This document shows positions 24,823 through 34,108 of a stretch of DNA of 64,000 nt, in pieces. The translations under genes were made by a program, and so were the position numbers. Origin of the DNA: Rhizobium bangladeshense (GTDB lineage Bacteria > Pseudomonadota > Alphaproteobacteria > Rhizobiales > Rhizobiaceae); contig NZ_LYPL01000011.1 of NCBI RefSeq assembly GCF_001662075.1, forward strand, positions 1-64,000. The letters are read 5' to 3'. Position 1 is the stretch's first letter. Each line of letters begins with the position of its first letter. Under the pieces are notes generated by a model. It worked only from the letters and a program-made list of their open reading frames with translations, did no database searches and was not told the DNA's origin.

Positions 24823-25824
24823 ATGGAGCTTACCGTCGCCCTTGGCCTGATCGTTTTCAAGGTCGCGTTCCTGATTGCGATCTTGCTGCTGCTGCCCTTG
24901 CCGCTGACCTGGCTGGAACGCAAGATCGCAGGGCACATTCAGCAGCGGATGGGGCCGATGCGCGTGGGGTGGCACGGGCTCCTGCAGCCGGTGGCGGACG
25001 GAATCAAGCTCTTAACCAAAGAGGACCACATCCCGGCCGAGGCCGATCGCTTCCTGTTCAAATTGGCGCCAATACTGGCGCTCGCCCCTCCCTTTGTGGT
25101 GTTCGTCGCGATCCCCTTCGGCGAAAGTATCTCGGTCCTCGGCGCCGAGATCACGCTCTACGTCTCCAACATGAATGTAGCATTACTCTTCGTCTTTGCG
25201 GTGATCGGGATCGAGGTCTATGGCGTCATCTTCGGTGGCTGGGCCGCTAACAGCAAATACGCGGTCCTCGGCAGCCTCAGGACCTGCGCGCAGATGATCA
25301 GCTACGAGATTCCGATGGGGTTCGCGGTGATCGGGGTGGTCATGTTGGCGCAATCCATGAGCCTGCTCGACATCGTGCGGGCCCAAACCGATGTCTGGAA
25401 CATCGTCTACCAACCGGTCGGCTTCTTCGTGTTCTTCGTCGCCGGATTGGCCGAAGCGCAGCGTATTCCTTTCGATCTTTCGGAAGCGGAAGGCGATCTG
25501 GGCGCCGGCTTCCATACAGAATACAGCGGTATCCGCTTTGCGTTTTTCATGGTCAGCGAATATGCCATCGTGTTGCTGGTGTCGGTCCTGGTGGTGATCC
25601 TGTTTTTCGGCGGCTGGAACGGCGTCCTAATCCCCTTGCCACCACTGCTCTGGTTTGTGCTCAAGGTCGCATTCTTCGTCTATGTGTTCATCTGGTTCCG
25701 CTTCACTTTCCCCCGCTACCGCTACGACCAACTGATGGCGATCGGATGGAAAGTCTTGCTTCCTCTGTCGATGGCGAACATAATTGTAACCGGTGTACTT
25801 TTAGGGGCCGTAGCGGCTCCGTAG
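24823..25824 (+). CDS. nuoH: NADH-quinone oxidoreductase subunit H
   Basis: A 333-residue membrane subunit of complex I at the quinone site. The family signatures are clear: PLTWLERKIAGHIQQRMGPM near residue 25, GLLQPVADGIKLLTKEDHIP, and the quinone-site loop AEAQRIPFDLSEAEGDLGAG. About eight helices are expected. It sits on the plus strand with nuoI 10 nt downstream, apart from and opposite to the main nuo operon. A second (canonical) nuo set probably exists elsewhere in the genome; that is an expectation, not seen here. Confidence 0.96.
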   Translation: MELTVALGLIVFKVAFLIAILLLLPLPLTWLERKIAGHIQQRMGPMRVGWHGLLQPVADGIKLLTKEDHIPAEADRFLFKLAPILALAPPFVVFVAIPFGESISVLGAEITLYVSNMNVALLFVFAVIGIEVYGVIFGGWAANSKYAVLGSLRTCAQMISYEIPMGFAVIGVVMLAQSMSLLDIVRAQTDVWNIVYQPVGFFVFFVAGLAEAQRIPFDLSEAEGDLGAGFHTEYSGIRFAFFMVSEYAIVLLVSVLVVILFFGGWNGVLIPLPPLLWFVLKVAFFVYVFIWFRFTFPRYRYDQLMAIGWKVLLPLSMANIIVTGVLLGAVAAP

Positions 25825-25834
25825 CGAGGCGGCG

Positions 25835-26401
25835 ATGTCGCGCGCGCAGGACAAAGCTGGAAGATGGATCGGCTGGGCCTTCTTCGCCGATCTGGCGAAC
25901 GGCTTGGCTCTGACCTTCGGCTACATGTTCTCCAAGCCGGTCACCATGCAATATCCGGATAAGGAAAAGTGGTTGCCCTATTCCCGCTATCGCGGGCATC
26001 ACTTCCTGAAGCGTGATGAAGCAGGCGAGATCAAATGCGTGGCCTGCGAACTCTGCGCGCGGATCTGTCCCTGCTACTGCATTGAAGTCGTTCCCTATGA
26101 GGACGAGAAGGGCAACCGGCACCCGGCCAAGTTCGAGATCGACACGGCCCGCTGCCTGTTCTGCGGCCTGTGCGAGGACGCTTGCCCGGCAGATGCAATC
26201 GCGCTTGGCCAGCAGTACGAATTCTCGAGTTTTTCCTCATCCGACCTGGTGATCGGACGAGACGATCTGCTCGCGAAGCCCGGGAAGGCGGCAACCGGCG
26301 GCGGCGTGGTTGCCGCGCGCCTGAATACGAAGAAGGACGTGCTCGTCGAAACGAAAGTGACGCAAGGCTACAACTGGTGGCGGAATATTCGCAGAACGTG
26401 A
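25835..26401 (+). CDS. nuoI: NADH-quinone oxidoreductase subunit I
   Basis: A 188-residue protein with two [4Fe-4S] motifs: Cys68-71-74-78 (CVACELCARICPC) and Cys107-110-113-117 (CLFCGLCEDACP), the N6a/N6b clusters that pass electrons toward NuoB. The N-terminus (LALTFGYMFSKPVTMQYP) is the amphipathic NuoI anchor. The C-terminal tail after residue 140 is longer than in many homologues and has no known motif. It is followed 45 nt later by a CBS-domain gene. Confidence 0.95.
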   Translation: MSRAQDKAGRWIGWAFFADLANGLALTFGYMFSKPVTMQYPDKEKWLPYSRYRGHHFLKRDEAGEIKCVACELCARICPCYCIEVVPYEDEKGNRHPAKFEIDTARCLFCGLCEDACPADAIALGQQYEFSSFSSSDLVIGRDDLLAKPGKAATGGGVVAARLNTKKDVLVETKVTQGYNWWRNIRRT

Positions 26402-26446
26402 AAGCGCTCCAGTTGTACGACAAAAGTGCTCGGACAGGAGGTTTAG

Positions 26447-26887
26447 ATGTTTGTCGGCGATATAATGAAGAACAAAGGTGTCGGTGTCATCACGGTCGCT
26501 CCCGATCAGACGATGGTGGAAGTTCTGAGGTTGTTTCGCAGCAACAATATCGGCTTCGTCGTTGTCAGCCGGTCGAACAACGAATACTTGGGAACGCTGT
26601 CGGAGCGGGATTGCTGCAATGCGGTGGCGGAATACGGGGCCGAGGCGGCGATGATGCGGGCCGCGGACGTCATGAACCGCAGTGTGGCGACCTGTTCGAC
26701 ACATGATTTGCTACCCGTCGCGATGGGGATCATGACCAATCGACGGACGCGTCATGTGCTGGTCATGGACGGGAACGAGGTTATCGGCGTGGTCAGTATC
26801 GGGGACGTGGTTAAACACAGGCTCGACGAAGCACAGCGCACGGAACAGGATTTGCAGGATTATATCTGCGGGAACAGATATCACTGA
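26447..26887 (+). CDS. CBS-domain-pair protein
   Basis: A 146-residue stand-alone pair of CBS domains (about 1-63 and 70-132), with the repeated pattern DIMKNKGVGVITVAPDQTM and DVMNRSVATCSTHDLLPVAM, and ending blocks GTLSERD and GVVSIGDVVKHR. Such proteins bind adenine nucleotides and act as energy sensors. It has an AGGAGG ribosome site and follows nuoI by 45 nt, so it may be cotranscribed with nuoHI. A role in tuning respiration is a guess; the family occurs in many contexts. Confidence 0.88.
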   Translation: MFVGDIMKNKGVGVITVAPDQTMVEVLRLFRSNNIGFVVVSRSNNEYLGTLSERDCCNAVAEYGAEAAMMRAADVMNRSVATCSTHDLLPVAMGIMTNRRTRHVLVMDGNEVIGVVSIGDVVKHRLDEAQRTEQDLQDYICGNRYH

Positions 26888-26960
26888 CGTCGCCGGACCG
26901 ATGTAAAGACGCTTGGACACGGCGGCTTGCCGGGGCCTTGCTATGCCCGACCCAAAACCT

Positions 26961-29537
26961 TCAGACCCCACGCCAGATCCGGTCCGTGCCGTCGGCATGG
27001 AGAATGGAATGAGCCCTCCGGACCTCCACCGGGCACGGGTATTCGCCCCGCCGCATCAGGCTATTGAGCCGCAAGGCTCTATAGTTTTCCGGAATGAAGA
27101 CGAGGCCATCGGGAAACCGCCTGTCGACCTTGAGCTGTGCCGTCAGTTCGCCCACAGCTGAACTCACGATCACCTGATCGCCATCCGAAAGGCCAAGCTG
27201 TGCGGCATCCTGCGCGCTCATTGCGGCATAGGGATCGTTGGCGACCGTGTTCAGGATATCAGACCGTTCGGAAAGATATCCGTTGTGGAACAGGCAGTCG
27301 CCGGTGATCAGCATCAGCCGGTCGGCGGCTATCGGGACGGGGGGCGGCGCAAAGAACACGCCGGTCGGTGGTGTTGGCACTGCCTTGGTGAATGCCCCGT
27401 CGGCGCCAAGCCCCTCCTGCGTCAATTCCTGATAGCCCGAAACCAGCCGGGCAATCTCATCGAAAATTTCGCCTTGCGTCGAAGGCTGCAGCGCCTGGTT
27501 GCGCAGCGCGGCGACGAAGTCGAAGATCGCCAGATTGCCTCGTGCCTCGAAAACGAGCTCACGGAATTTACGAACCTTCTGGATCCGGCCCTCGTTATTG
27601 GTGAACGTGCCGGGCTCTTCGCCGTAAGCCGCGGCGGGCAGGACGACCTCGGCCAGCCCGGCCGTGTCCGTAAGAAAGGCGTCCTGGACGATCAGGAGCC
27701 CGGCGGCGCCAAGCGCCCGCTCTACGAACGCCCGGTCGGGATAGCTGATCAGGGGGTCGGTTCCGGCAATATAGAGCGCACCCATCTGCCCGCCGACGCA
27801 GAGTTCCAGCATGGCATCGAGCCCCGCGCCCGGTTCAGACGGAATTTCGGCGCCCCAGTTGCGTGCAAGAGTTGCGCGCGCCGCATCATCGGCGACCGGC
27901 CGCAGCCCCGGCAGAGCCGCGGGCAGCCCACCCATGTCCCAGGCGCCCAGCTGGTTGGCACGGTCGAAGAGGAACTGCATCGCCGGGCCTTTGCCGAGCA
28001 GGCGCAGAAGCTGCAGCAGGTTGTTGATCTGCTGCAGCGTTGCCCGCGCGTCGGGTGATCTCAGGAGATCGACGCTGACAAGCACGGTGACGCTGCCAGC
28101 TTCCTTGAGCGCGCCCGCCAGACGACCCGGCCCATCACTGGCATCCGCCGCTGACCTCTCGATTGTTGCTCCGATGGCCGCAAGCGCGTTGCCGGGCAAG
28201 GCCTGGCCAGCCGCTGTCACGAGTCCGGCTACCACAGTCGCAATGCTTGCCGCCTCTCCGCTGGGCACTGCGCGAACCACCACCCTGGCATCGTCGTCCA
28301 GACGGGATGGCCGCGCGGAGAGCATGAGAAGTCCGGCCTGCCGCCGCCGCGCGGCATCGCGCAACAGGTATTCGGTGACCGGGTTCTCCTCGGTCACGTT
28401 TCCGCCGACGATGAGTATGCAGTCGTTGCCGATTACCTCGCTGAGCGGTGCGCGGCTGTAGAACCCTCCGACCAGCGGGCCGAGCGTATCGAAGGGCGCG
28501 GACCAGCGAGAAGAGCAGTCAATATTGTTGGTCCGGAACACCGTGCGCAACAGCTTCTGGAACTGATAGAGCACCTCGTTGGGCAGTCGCGGCGACGCCA
28601 GCCCGCCGGTCGCCTTGCCCTCGACGGCCGATAGCCGCCGGCGCAGATAGTCGCCCGCCTCGTCCCAGGAAACCGGCACCAGGGCGCCGTCACGACGGAT
28701 CATCGGCCGCTTGATCCGGTCGCGGCTGGTGACGAAATCGAGACCGAAGCGTCCGCGTACGCAGAGCGTTTCGCGGTTCACACCCTCGTCCCACTTCGAG
28801 CGCACCCGCATGAACTCACCCTTGCGCGTGCCCACCGTCAGCTGGCAACCGGTGCCGCAATGCGGGCAGACCGTGTCGGTCTCGACCAGATCCCAGGGGC
28901 GTGCCTTGTAGCGATAGGGGAAGCTCATCAGCGCGCCGACCGGGCAGACCTCGATGCAGTTGCCGCACTGGTCGCAACTTGCCAGACTGCCCTCGAAGCC
29001 GGTGACGGCGGTATCCATGCCTTTTTCGACGGTGCCCAGCGCCACCGCGCCGACGACCTCCTCGCACATCCGCACACAGCGCTGGCATTGGATGCAGCGG
29101 TTGACGTTCATGATGACGACAGGGCTGAGACGGATGTCCTGCGAGTGGAAGACCCGCTTGGGGTCGTGGAACTCGCTTTTGCGGGGTCCGTAGGCCATCA
29201 CCATGTCCTGAAGCTCGCATTCGCCGCCCTTGTCGCAGATCGGGCAGTCGAGGGGGTGGTTGGCGAGCAGCATGTCGAGCATGGAAGAGCGCGTTTCCTC
29301 GATCAGAGCTGTGTTCGCCCGCACCACCATGCCCTCGGTGACGGCGGTGGCGCAGGACGGCTGCAGCCGCCGCTGCCCCTCGATCTCCACCAGGCACATG
29401 CGGCAGGAGGCCAGCGGCGGCAGACGCTTCAGATAGCAGAAGGTTGGGATATCGATGCCCAAACGCCGGGCGGCCTGCAGCACTGTCGAGCCAGCCTCAA
29501 CTTCCAGCGTTTGTCCATCGATCGTAATGCTAACCAT
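26961..29537 (-). CDS. nuoG: NADH-quinone oxidoreductase subunit G with N7 cluster
   Basis: An 858-residue subunit, longer than the 690-residue mitochondrial-type form. Cys34-45-48-62 bind the [2Fe-2S] N1b, His94/Cys98-101-107 bind N5, and two ferredoxin motifs are at 148-158 and 188-198. Cys224-227-231-259 form C-x2-C-x3-C-x27-C, the extra N7 cluster of E. coli/Thermus-type enzymes (E. coli 228-231-235-263). A molybdopterin-oxidoreductase-like domain follows. ATG 29537 is preferred; a frame 16 codons longer would overlap nuoF. It ends the minus-strand operon, converging with the CBS gene. Confidence 0.95.
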   Translation of the reverse strand: MVSITIDGQTLEVEAGSTVLQAARRLGIDIPTFCYLKRLPPLASCRMCLVEIEGQRRLQPSCATAVTEGMVVRANTALIEETRSSMLDMLLANHPLDCPICDKGGECELQDMVMAYGPRKSEFHDPKRVFHSQDIRLSPVVIMNVNRCIQCQRCVRMCEEVVGAVALGTVEKGMDTAVTGFEGSLASCDQCGNCIEVCPVGALMSFPYRYKARPWDLVETDTVCPHCGTGCQLTVGTRKGEFMRVRSKWDEGVNRETLCVRGRFGLDFVTSRDRIKRPMIRRDGALVPVSWDEAGDYLRRRLSAVEGKATGGLASPRLPNEVLYQFQKLLRTVFRTNNIDCSSRWSAPFDTLGPLVGGFYSRAPLSEVIGNDCILIVGGNVTEENPVTEYLLRDAARRRQAGLLMLSARPSRLDDDARVVVRAVPSGEAASIATVVAGLVTAAGQALPGNALAAIGATIERSAADASDGPGRLAGALKEAGSVTVLVSVDLLRSPDARATLQQINNLLQLLRLLGKGPAMQFLFDRANQLGAWDMGGLPAALPGLRPVADDAARATLARNWGAEIPSEPGAGLDAMLELCVGGQMGALYIAGTDPLISYPDRAFVERALGAAGLLIVQDAFLTDTAGLAEVVLPAAAYGEEPGTFTNNEGRIQKVRKFRELVFEARGNLAIFDFVAALRNQALQPSTQGEIFDEIARLVSGYQELTQEGLGADGAFTKAVPTPPTGVFFAPPPVPIAADRLMLITGDCLFHNGYLSERSDILNTVANDPYAAMSAQDAAQLGLSDGDQVIVSSAVGELTAQLKVDRRFPDGLVFIPENYRALRLNSLMRRGEYPCPVEVRRAHSILHADGTDRIWRGV

Positions 29538-29569
29538 ACTTCCTCGCAGTCCTGTCGCGGTACAGGCCT

Positions 29570-30835
29570 TCAGTGAAAGGGGCACCTGTGCTCCTCGATA
29601 TGGGCGACGAACTCAGCGCGAAAATGCGCGAGTGCCGCCCGCAACCCCATCGCCGCCCCGTCGCCCAGAGCACAAAACGTATTGCCGAAAATGCCCTTGC
29701 AGAGCATCTCCAGCTGCTCCAGATCGCCGGCAGCACCTTCGCCGGCCTCGACCCGGCGCAGGACCTTCACGACCCAGTTCAATCCTTCCCGGCATGGCGT
29801 GCACTTGCCGCAGGACTCATGATGGAAGAATTCGATGATCCGGGTCGCGACCTTGACCATGCAGGTCGAGTCGTCGATCACGATAACGCCAGCCGAACCG
29901 AGCATCGAGCCGGCGGCAGCCAGCGAGTCGAAATCCATCCCGACCTCCAGCCCGTGCTCCGGTATCACCGGCGCTGAGACCCCGCCCGGGATCACCGCCT
30001 TGATTCTGCGTCCCGGCAGCACGCCGCCAGCGTGGTTCTCGACCAGTTCGCGCAGCGGTATGCCCATGGGCAATTCATAGAGGCCGGGTTTGCGCACCTG
30101 CCCACTGAGGCAGTAGAGCTTCGGGCCGGGGCTCTTGTCCGGGCCGATGCCCCGAAACCATTCCGGCCCCCGCATAACGATATGCGGCACGCAAGCGAGC
30201 GTCTCGACATTGTTGATCACTGTCGGGCTGGCGTAGAGCCCGGCCACGGCCGGAAATGGCGGCTTCAATCGCGGCTGCGCCCGTTTGCCCTCAAGCGACT
30301 CGAGCATCGCAGTCTCTTCGCCGCAGATATAGGCGCCGGCGCCGCAGTGGATGTGTACGGCGAAATTGAAATCCGAGCCCAGAATGTGTTTTCCGAGATA
30401 ACCCTTTGCGTGGGCCTCGGCGATCGCCTGCTCCAGACGACGGATCGCCGTCACATATTCTCCGCGAATGTAGACATAGGCGGTTTCGGCCCCAATCGCG
30501 TATGCACTTACCGCCAACCCCTCGATCAGTTGATGCGGGTCGCGTTCCATGATGATCCGGTCCTTGAAGGTGCCCGGCTCGCCCTCATCGGCGTTGCAGC
30601 ACAGATATGTCGGCTTGCCGGTCCGCTTCGGCACGAAACCCCATTTCATGCCCGTCGGGAATCCGGCACCGCCGCGACCGCGCAGGTTGGACCGTTTGAC
30701 GAGGTCGATAACCTCCTCAGGCGTGTTTTCGCGCAGCACCTTGGCCAGAGCCTGGTAGCCTCCGCCAGCCTCGAAGGTGGAGAGCAGATGGCCATCCTGA
30801 ACATCGACGTGCTTGAGGAGGATCGGTTCGAACAT
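29570..30835 (-). CDS. nuoF: NADH-quinone oxidoreductase subunit F (NADH/FMN site)
   Basis: A 421-residue NADH dehydrogenase subunit. The FMN/NADH motif GRGGAGFP is at 53-60 with TGMKWGF after it; the block CNADEGEPGTFKDR, GAYICGEETAMLESLEGKRA and the [4Fe-4S] N3 motif ESCGKCTPCREG near residue 340 are intact. It receives hydride from NADH and passes electrons to NuoE/NuoG in the peripheral arm. It starts 4 nt after nuoE. Confidence 0.96.
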   Translation of the reverse strand: MFEPILLKHVDVQDGHLLSTFEAGGGYQALAKVLRENTPEEVIDLVKRSNLRGRGGAGFPTGMKWGFVPKRTGKPTYLCCNADEGEPGTFKDRIIMERDPHQLIEGLAVSAYAIGAETAYVYIRGEYVTAIRRLEQAIAEAHAKGYLGKHILGSDFNFAVHIHCGAGAYICGEETAMLESLEGKRAQPRLKPPFPAVAGLYASPTVINNVETLACVPHIVMRGPEWFRGIGPDKSPGPKLYCLSGQVRKPGLYELPMGIPLRELVENHAGGVLPGRRIKAVIPGGVSAPVIPEHGLEVGMDFDSLAAAGSMLGSAGVIVIDDSTCMVKVATRIIEFFHHESCGKCTPCREGLNWVVKVLRRVEAGEGAAGDLEQLEMLCKGIFGNTFCALGDGAAMGLRAALAHFRAEFVAHIEEHRCPFH

Positions 30836-30839
30836 GACG

Positions 30840-31352
30840 CTATTCTCCCGGCGGTGCTGCCGAGACGAGATCGGCGCCAGTCGCTTGTCCCGCCTCCGTT
30901 CGCAACCTGTCGAGAAGCGCGTCGATTCGCGCGATATCGAGGTCGCCGTGATAGTCGTCGCCGACCTGCATCACTGGAGCCATCTCGCAGGCGCCGAGGC
31001 ATTCGACGGTCGAAAGCGTGAACAGCCGGTCCGGGGTGGTTTCGCCCTTCTTGATCCCGAGGACCTCCTCCAGATGCCTCAGCAGGTCCTCGGATCTGCA
31101 CAGCATGCAGGAGACGTTGTCGCAAAGCTGCAGATGGAACATGCCCACCGGTTCGGTATGGAAGAGCGTGTAGAAGGTCGCCAGCTCGTAGATCCAGATG
31201 CGCTCGACTCCGAGAATGTTGGCGACCTCCTCCAGCACCGGACCAGGCAGATGGCCATGCTCTCTCTGCGCAATCCGAAGCGCGGGCATGATCGCCGAGC
31301 GCTGGTCGGGATACCGCGCCGCCGCCTCTTCGATCTTTTCGCGCATGGTCAT
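30840..31352 (-). CDS. nuoE: NADH-quinone oxidoreductase subunit E
   Basis: A 170-residue thioredoxin-fold [2Fe-2S] subunit (N1a). Ligands are Cys77-x4-Cys82 and Cys118-x3-Cys122 (QLCDNVSC; ECLGAC). Several starts are possible: TTG 31361, GTG 31355, ATG 31352 and ATG 31346. AGAGG at about 31364 suits 31355 or 31352; ATG is chosen. It follows nuoD by 17 nt. Confidence 0.93.
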   Translation of the reverse strand: MTMREKIEEAAARYPDQRSAIMPALRIAQREHGHLPGPVLEEVANILGVERIWIYELATFYTLFHTEPVGMFHLQLCDNVSCMLCRSEDLLRHLEEVLGIKKGETTPDRLFTLSTVECLGACEMAPVMQVGDDYHGDLDIARIDALLDRLRTEAGQATGADLVSAAPPGE

Positions 31353-31369
31353 CACGTCCAAATCCTCTG

Positions 31370-32584
31370 CTACTTGTCCACCTCCGCCATCACGGGGTCG
31401 AGGCTGCCGAGCACGGCGATCATGTCCGCCAGATAGCGGGCGTTGGTGACCCCAAAGAGGGCCTGAAGATTGACGAATGAGGGTGCCCGCACCTTCATGC
31501 GGAACGGTTTTGGCGACCCGTCGCTGATGATGTAAAAGCCAAGCTCGCCCTTTGGCGCCTCGATCGCCGAATAGACCTCGCCCTTCGGCACCTCGAAGCC
31601 GTAGGCCGACAGGTCGAAATGCTGGATCAGCGCCTCCATCGAGCAGTGCACCCGATCCTTGTCCAGCGGGAAGGCGATTGTCGGCATATCGATCTGGAAC
31701 GGCCCCTCAGGCATCTGGTCGATGCATTGTTCGATGATACTTATGCTTTCGCGCATCTCGTCGACGCGGCATCGCCAGCGTGCATAGCAATCGCCCTCGT
31801 CACGGGTGATGACGTTGAAATCGAGCCGGTGGTAGATCTCGTAGGGCTCATCGCGCCGGATGTCCCAGTCGACACCGGAAGCCCGCAGGTTCGGGCCGCT
31901 GAGGCCGAGATCGACAGCATCCTCGGCGGAGATCACGCCGATCCCCTTGGTGCGATTGAGAAACACCCGGTTATCTTCGAGCAGTCGCTCATAGTCGCGG
32001 ATCCGGTTCGGGAAGATGTCGCAAAACTCCCGGATTTTGGGGAAGAATCCGTCAGGCAGGTCCTCGCGCACTCCGCCGACCCGGCAGAACGAGGTGTGCA
32101 TGCGCGCACCGGAGATCATTTCCAGGAGGTCCATGATCATTTCACGCTCGCGCATGACGTAAAGCAGCGCGGTCATGGCGCCGAGGTCCATCGGCAGAGC
32201 GCCCGTGATCAGGAGGTGACCGGAGATCCGTGCCAGCTCGGCCATCATCACGCGGATATATTGCGCCCGGATCGGTGCTTCTATGCCAAGGAGTTTCTCT
32301 ACCGCCAGCGCGAAGGCGAGGTTGTTCGAGGGCGGACAGAGATAGTCGAGCCGGTCCGTCAGCGGGAAAATCTGGGTATAGGTGAAGCTCTCCGCCAGTT
32401 TTTCGGTGCCTCGATGGAGGTAGCCGATATGCGGATCGACGCGCTCGACGAACTCGCCGTCCAGTTCGAGGACGAGCCGAAGAACCCCATGGGTGCTGGG
32501 GTGCTGCGGACCGAGGTTGAGTAGCACTTCCCTGGTATTGAGCGCTTCGCCCTCAGGCCTGCTGAGCTCGGTGACTTCAGTCAT
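31370..32584 (-). CDS. nuoD: NADH-quinone oxidoreductase subunit D
   Basis: A 404-residue quinone-site subunit related to [NiFe]-hydrogenase large subunits. LGPQHPSTHGVLRLVLELDG near residue 25, HRGTEKLAE near 58 and the DLGAMTALLYVMREREMIMD block are conserved, as is the C-terminal FVNLQALFG. It is not fused to NuoC, unlike E. coli. Together with NuoB and NuoH it forms the quinone pocket. Confidence 0.96.
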   Translation of the reverse strand: MTEVTELSRPEGEALNTREVLLNLGPQHPSTHGVLRLVLELDGEFVERVDPHIGYLHRGTEKLAESFTYTQIFPLTDRLDYLCPPSNNLAFALAVEKLLGIEAPIRAQYIRVMMAELARISGHLLITGALPMDLGAMTALLYVMREREMIMDLLEMISGARMHTSFCRVGGVREDLPDGFFPKIREFCDIFPNRIRDYERLLEDNRVFLNRTKGIGVISAEDAVDLGLSGPNLRASGVDWDIRRDEPYEIYHRLDFNVITRDEGDCYARWRCRVDEMRESISIIEQCIDQMPEGPFQIDMPTIAFPLDKDRVHCSMEALIQHFDLSAYGFEVPKGEVYSAIEAPKGELGFYIISDGSPKPFRMKVRAPSFVNLQALFGVTNARYLADMIAVLGSLDPVMAEVDK

Positions 32585-32613
32585 CTCAACGTTCCGGCGT
32601 AGAACGGCCTCCC

Positions 32614-33150
32614 TTACGGAATGTCCCTGGTGGCAAGGTCGGGCTGCGTTGGCGGCGGACCTTCTGCACCGAAGGGGTTCAACTTGTCCCTATAGCCCCT
32701 GAGGGGGAAATCCTTGCGCTGGGGAAAGCCCTCGAAGCCCTCCCACATATAGATCCGGCGCAGATCGGGATGTCCCGCGAACCGGATGCCGTACATGTCC
32801 CAGGCCTCACGCTCATGCCAGTTGGCGGTGCGCCAGACTCCCGTGACCGAGGGCACTTCAGGAGGATCGCCAAGCCGGCACTTGATGCGAATCCGCCACC
32901 TGTTGGGCAGCGAATAGAGATGGTAGACCGCCTCGAACCGCGGTGTTTCGGGATAATGATCGACCCCGCAAATGTCTGAGAGGAAATTGAATTGCAGCGC
33001 CGGATGCTCCTTCAGGAACCGGCAGAACTCGACGATCCTCTCGGGCGGAACGGCAAAGGCGTCAATATCGTGCGCAGTGCCGAGGTCCTCGATTGTTGCT
33101 CCGAAGCGCTCCATGATCGGAGCGCGATTGAGGGACGGCTCCGCACTCAT
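32614..33150 (-). CDS. nuoC: NADH-quinone oxidoreductase subunit C
   Basis: A 178-residue 30-kDa-type subunit with LSDICGVDHYPETPRFEAVY and the signature ERE-W-DMYGI region (HEREAWDMYGIRFAGHPDLR), then DFPLRGY. Its start overlaps the nuoB stop (ATGA at 33147-33150). It is shorter than the 200-residue alphaproteobacterial housekeeping form, matching the compact second-type complexes. Confidence 0.95.
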   Translation of the reverse strand: MSAEPSLNRAPIMERFGATIEDLGTAHDIDAFAVPPERIVEFCRFLKEHPALQFNFLSDICGVDHYPETPRFEAVYHLYSLPNRWRIRIKCRLGDPPEVPSVTGVWRTANWHEREAWDMYGIRFAGHPDLRRIYMWEGFEGFPQRKDFPLRGYRDKLNPFGAEGPPPTQPDLATRDIP

Positions 33151-33650
33151 GACGCTATAACCCGATCGAGAGGGGTGCCGGCGAGTGCCCGCGACCTCTT
33201 GATCTTTTCTTGAAGCAGAAGGAAGCCGTGCATCAGCGCCTCAGGCCGGGGCGGACAGCCGGGCACATGCACATCGACGGGCACGAAGGTTTCCGATCCC
33301 TGCACCACGGCATAGGTGTTGTAGACCCCGCCCGAAATAGCGCAGGTGCCCATGGCGATCACCCAGCGCGGCTCAGGCATCTGGTCATAGAGCCGCCGCA
33401 CGACGGGCGCGAATTTCCGGGTCACGGTGCCGGCAATGATCATGACGTCCGATTGTCTCGGCGAAGGGCGGAAGACCACGCCGAACCGGTCGAGATCGTA
33501 GCGGGCGCAACCGGCCGAGATCATCTCGATGGCGCAGCAGGCAATGCCGAAGGTCTCCGGCCACAGCGCCGAACTTCGGCTCCAACTGATGACGCTGTCG
33601 GCCGTAGTGAACAGCACGCTGTCGCGGATCGCGTTGTTTACGCCTCCCAT
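33147..33650 (-). CDS. nuoB: NADH-quinone oxidoreductase subunit B (N2 cluster)
   Basis: A 167-residue PSST-type subunit. The N2 ligands Cys38-Cys39, Cys103 and Cys132 are present (GIACCAIEM; MGTCAISGG; VPGCPPRPEAL). N2 is the terminal cluster that reduces quinone. The start at ATG 33650 lies 13 nt inside the end of nuoA; the much longer open frame upstream is nuoA read out of frame. Confidence 0.95.
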   Translation of the reverse strand: MGGVNNAIRDSVLFTTADSVISWSRSSALWPETFGIACCAIEMISAGCARYDLDRFGVVFRPSPRQSDVMIIAGTVTRKFAPVVRRLYDQMPEPRWVIAMGTCAISGGVYNTYAVVQGSETFVPVDVHVPGCPPRPEALMHGFLLLQEKIKRSRALAGTPLDRVIAS

Positions 33651-34003
33651 TCCAGCGCTCCTTTCAGCCAGGCGTAGGCGAAACCCACGAGAAGCAGCAA
33701 GATGAAGATGAACATCTCGATATAGCCGACCAGGCCGATCTCTTTCAGGACGACGGCCCAGGGAAAGAGAAACATCGCTTCGACATCGAAAACGACGAGC
33801 AGGATCGCGAGGATAAAGAACGGCACCCTGAAGCGGCCCGCCGCCGCCTCGCCCGCTGCGTCCATGCCGCATTCATAGGGCATGTTCTTGGCGGGATAAG
33901 GATTGGATGGGCGCAGCAGCGAGGAGACGAACAACGTCACCCCCGCCACCAGAGCGACTCCGGCGACCATGAAAAGAACCGGCAAAAATTCCATTGCAGT
34001 CAT
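33638..34003 (-). CDS. nuoA: NADH-quinone oxidoreductase subunit A
   Basis: A 121-residue three-helix membrane subunit with NPYPAKNMPYECGMDAAGEA, containing the conserved loop Cys that moves between active and deactive states, followed by RFRVPFFILAILLVVFDVEA. The start could be 34024, 34003 or 33994; 34003 fits the usual N-terminus, and none has a strong ribosome site. It follows nuoN by 105 nt, unlike standard operons where nuoA is first. Confidence 0.93.
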   Translation of the reverse strand: MTAMEFLPVLFMVAGVALVAGVTLFVSSLLRPSNPYPAKNMPYECGMDAAGEAAAGRFRVPFFILAILLVVFDVEAMFLFPWAVVLKEIGLVGYIEMFIFILLLLVGFAYAWLKGALEWEA

Positions 34004-34108
34004 ATCACTGCACCGGTCGCCCATCGACCACGCCGCGGCGCGACTTGGGCAATCCTTCCTCTGTCTTCAAGTCTATTCCGTCGGTGTGATCATTGCAAAC
34101 CCAATCGC

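Noticed and set aside
29538..29585. Longer nuoG start
   Set aside because: The extra 16 residues do not resemble NuoG N-termini and would overlap nuoF; ATG 29537 gives the usual start.
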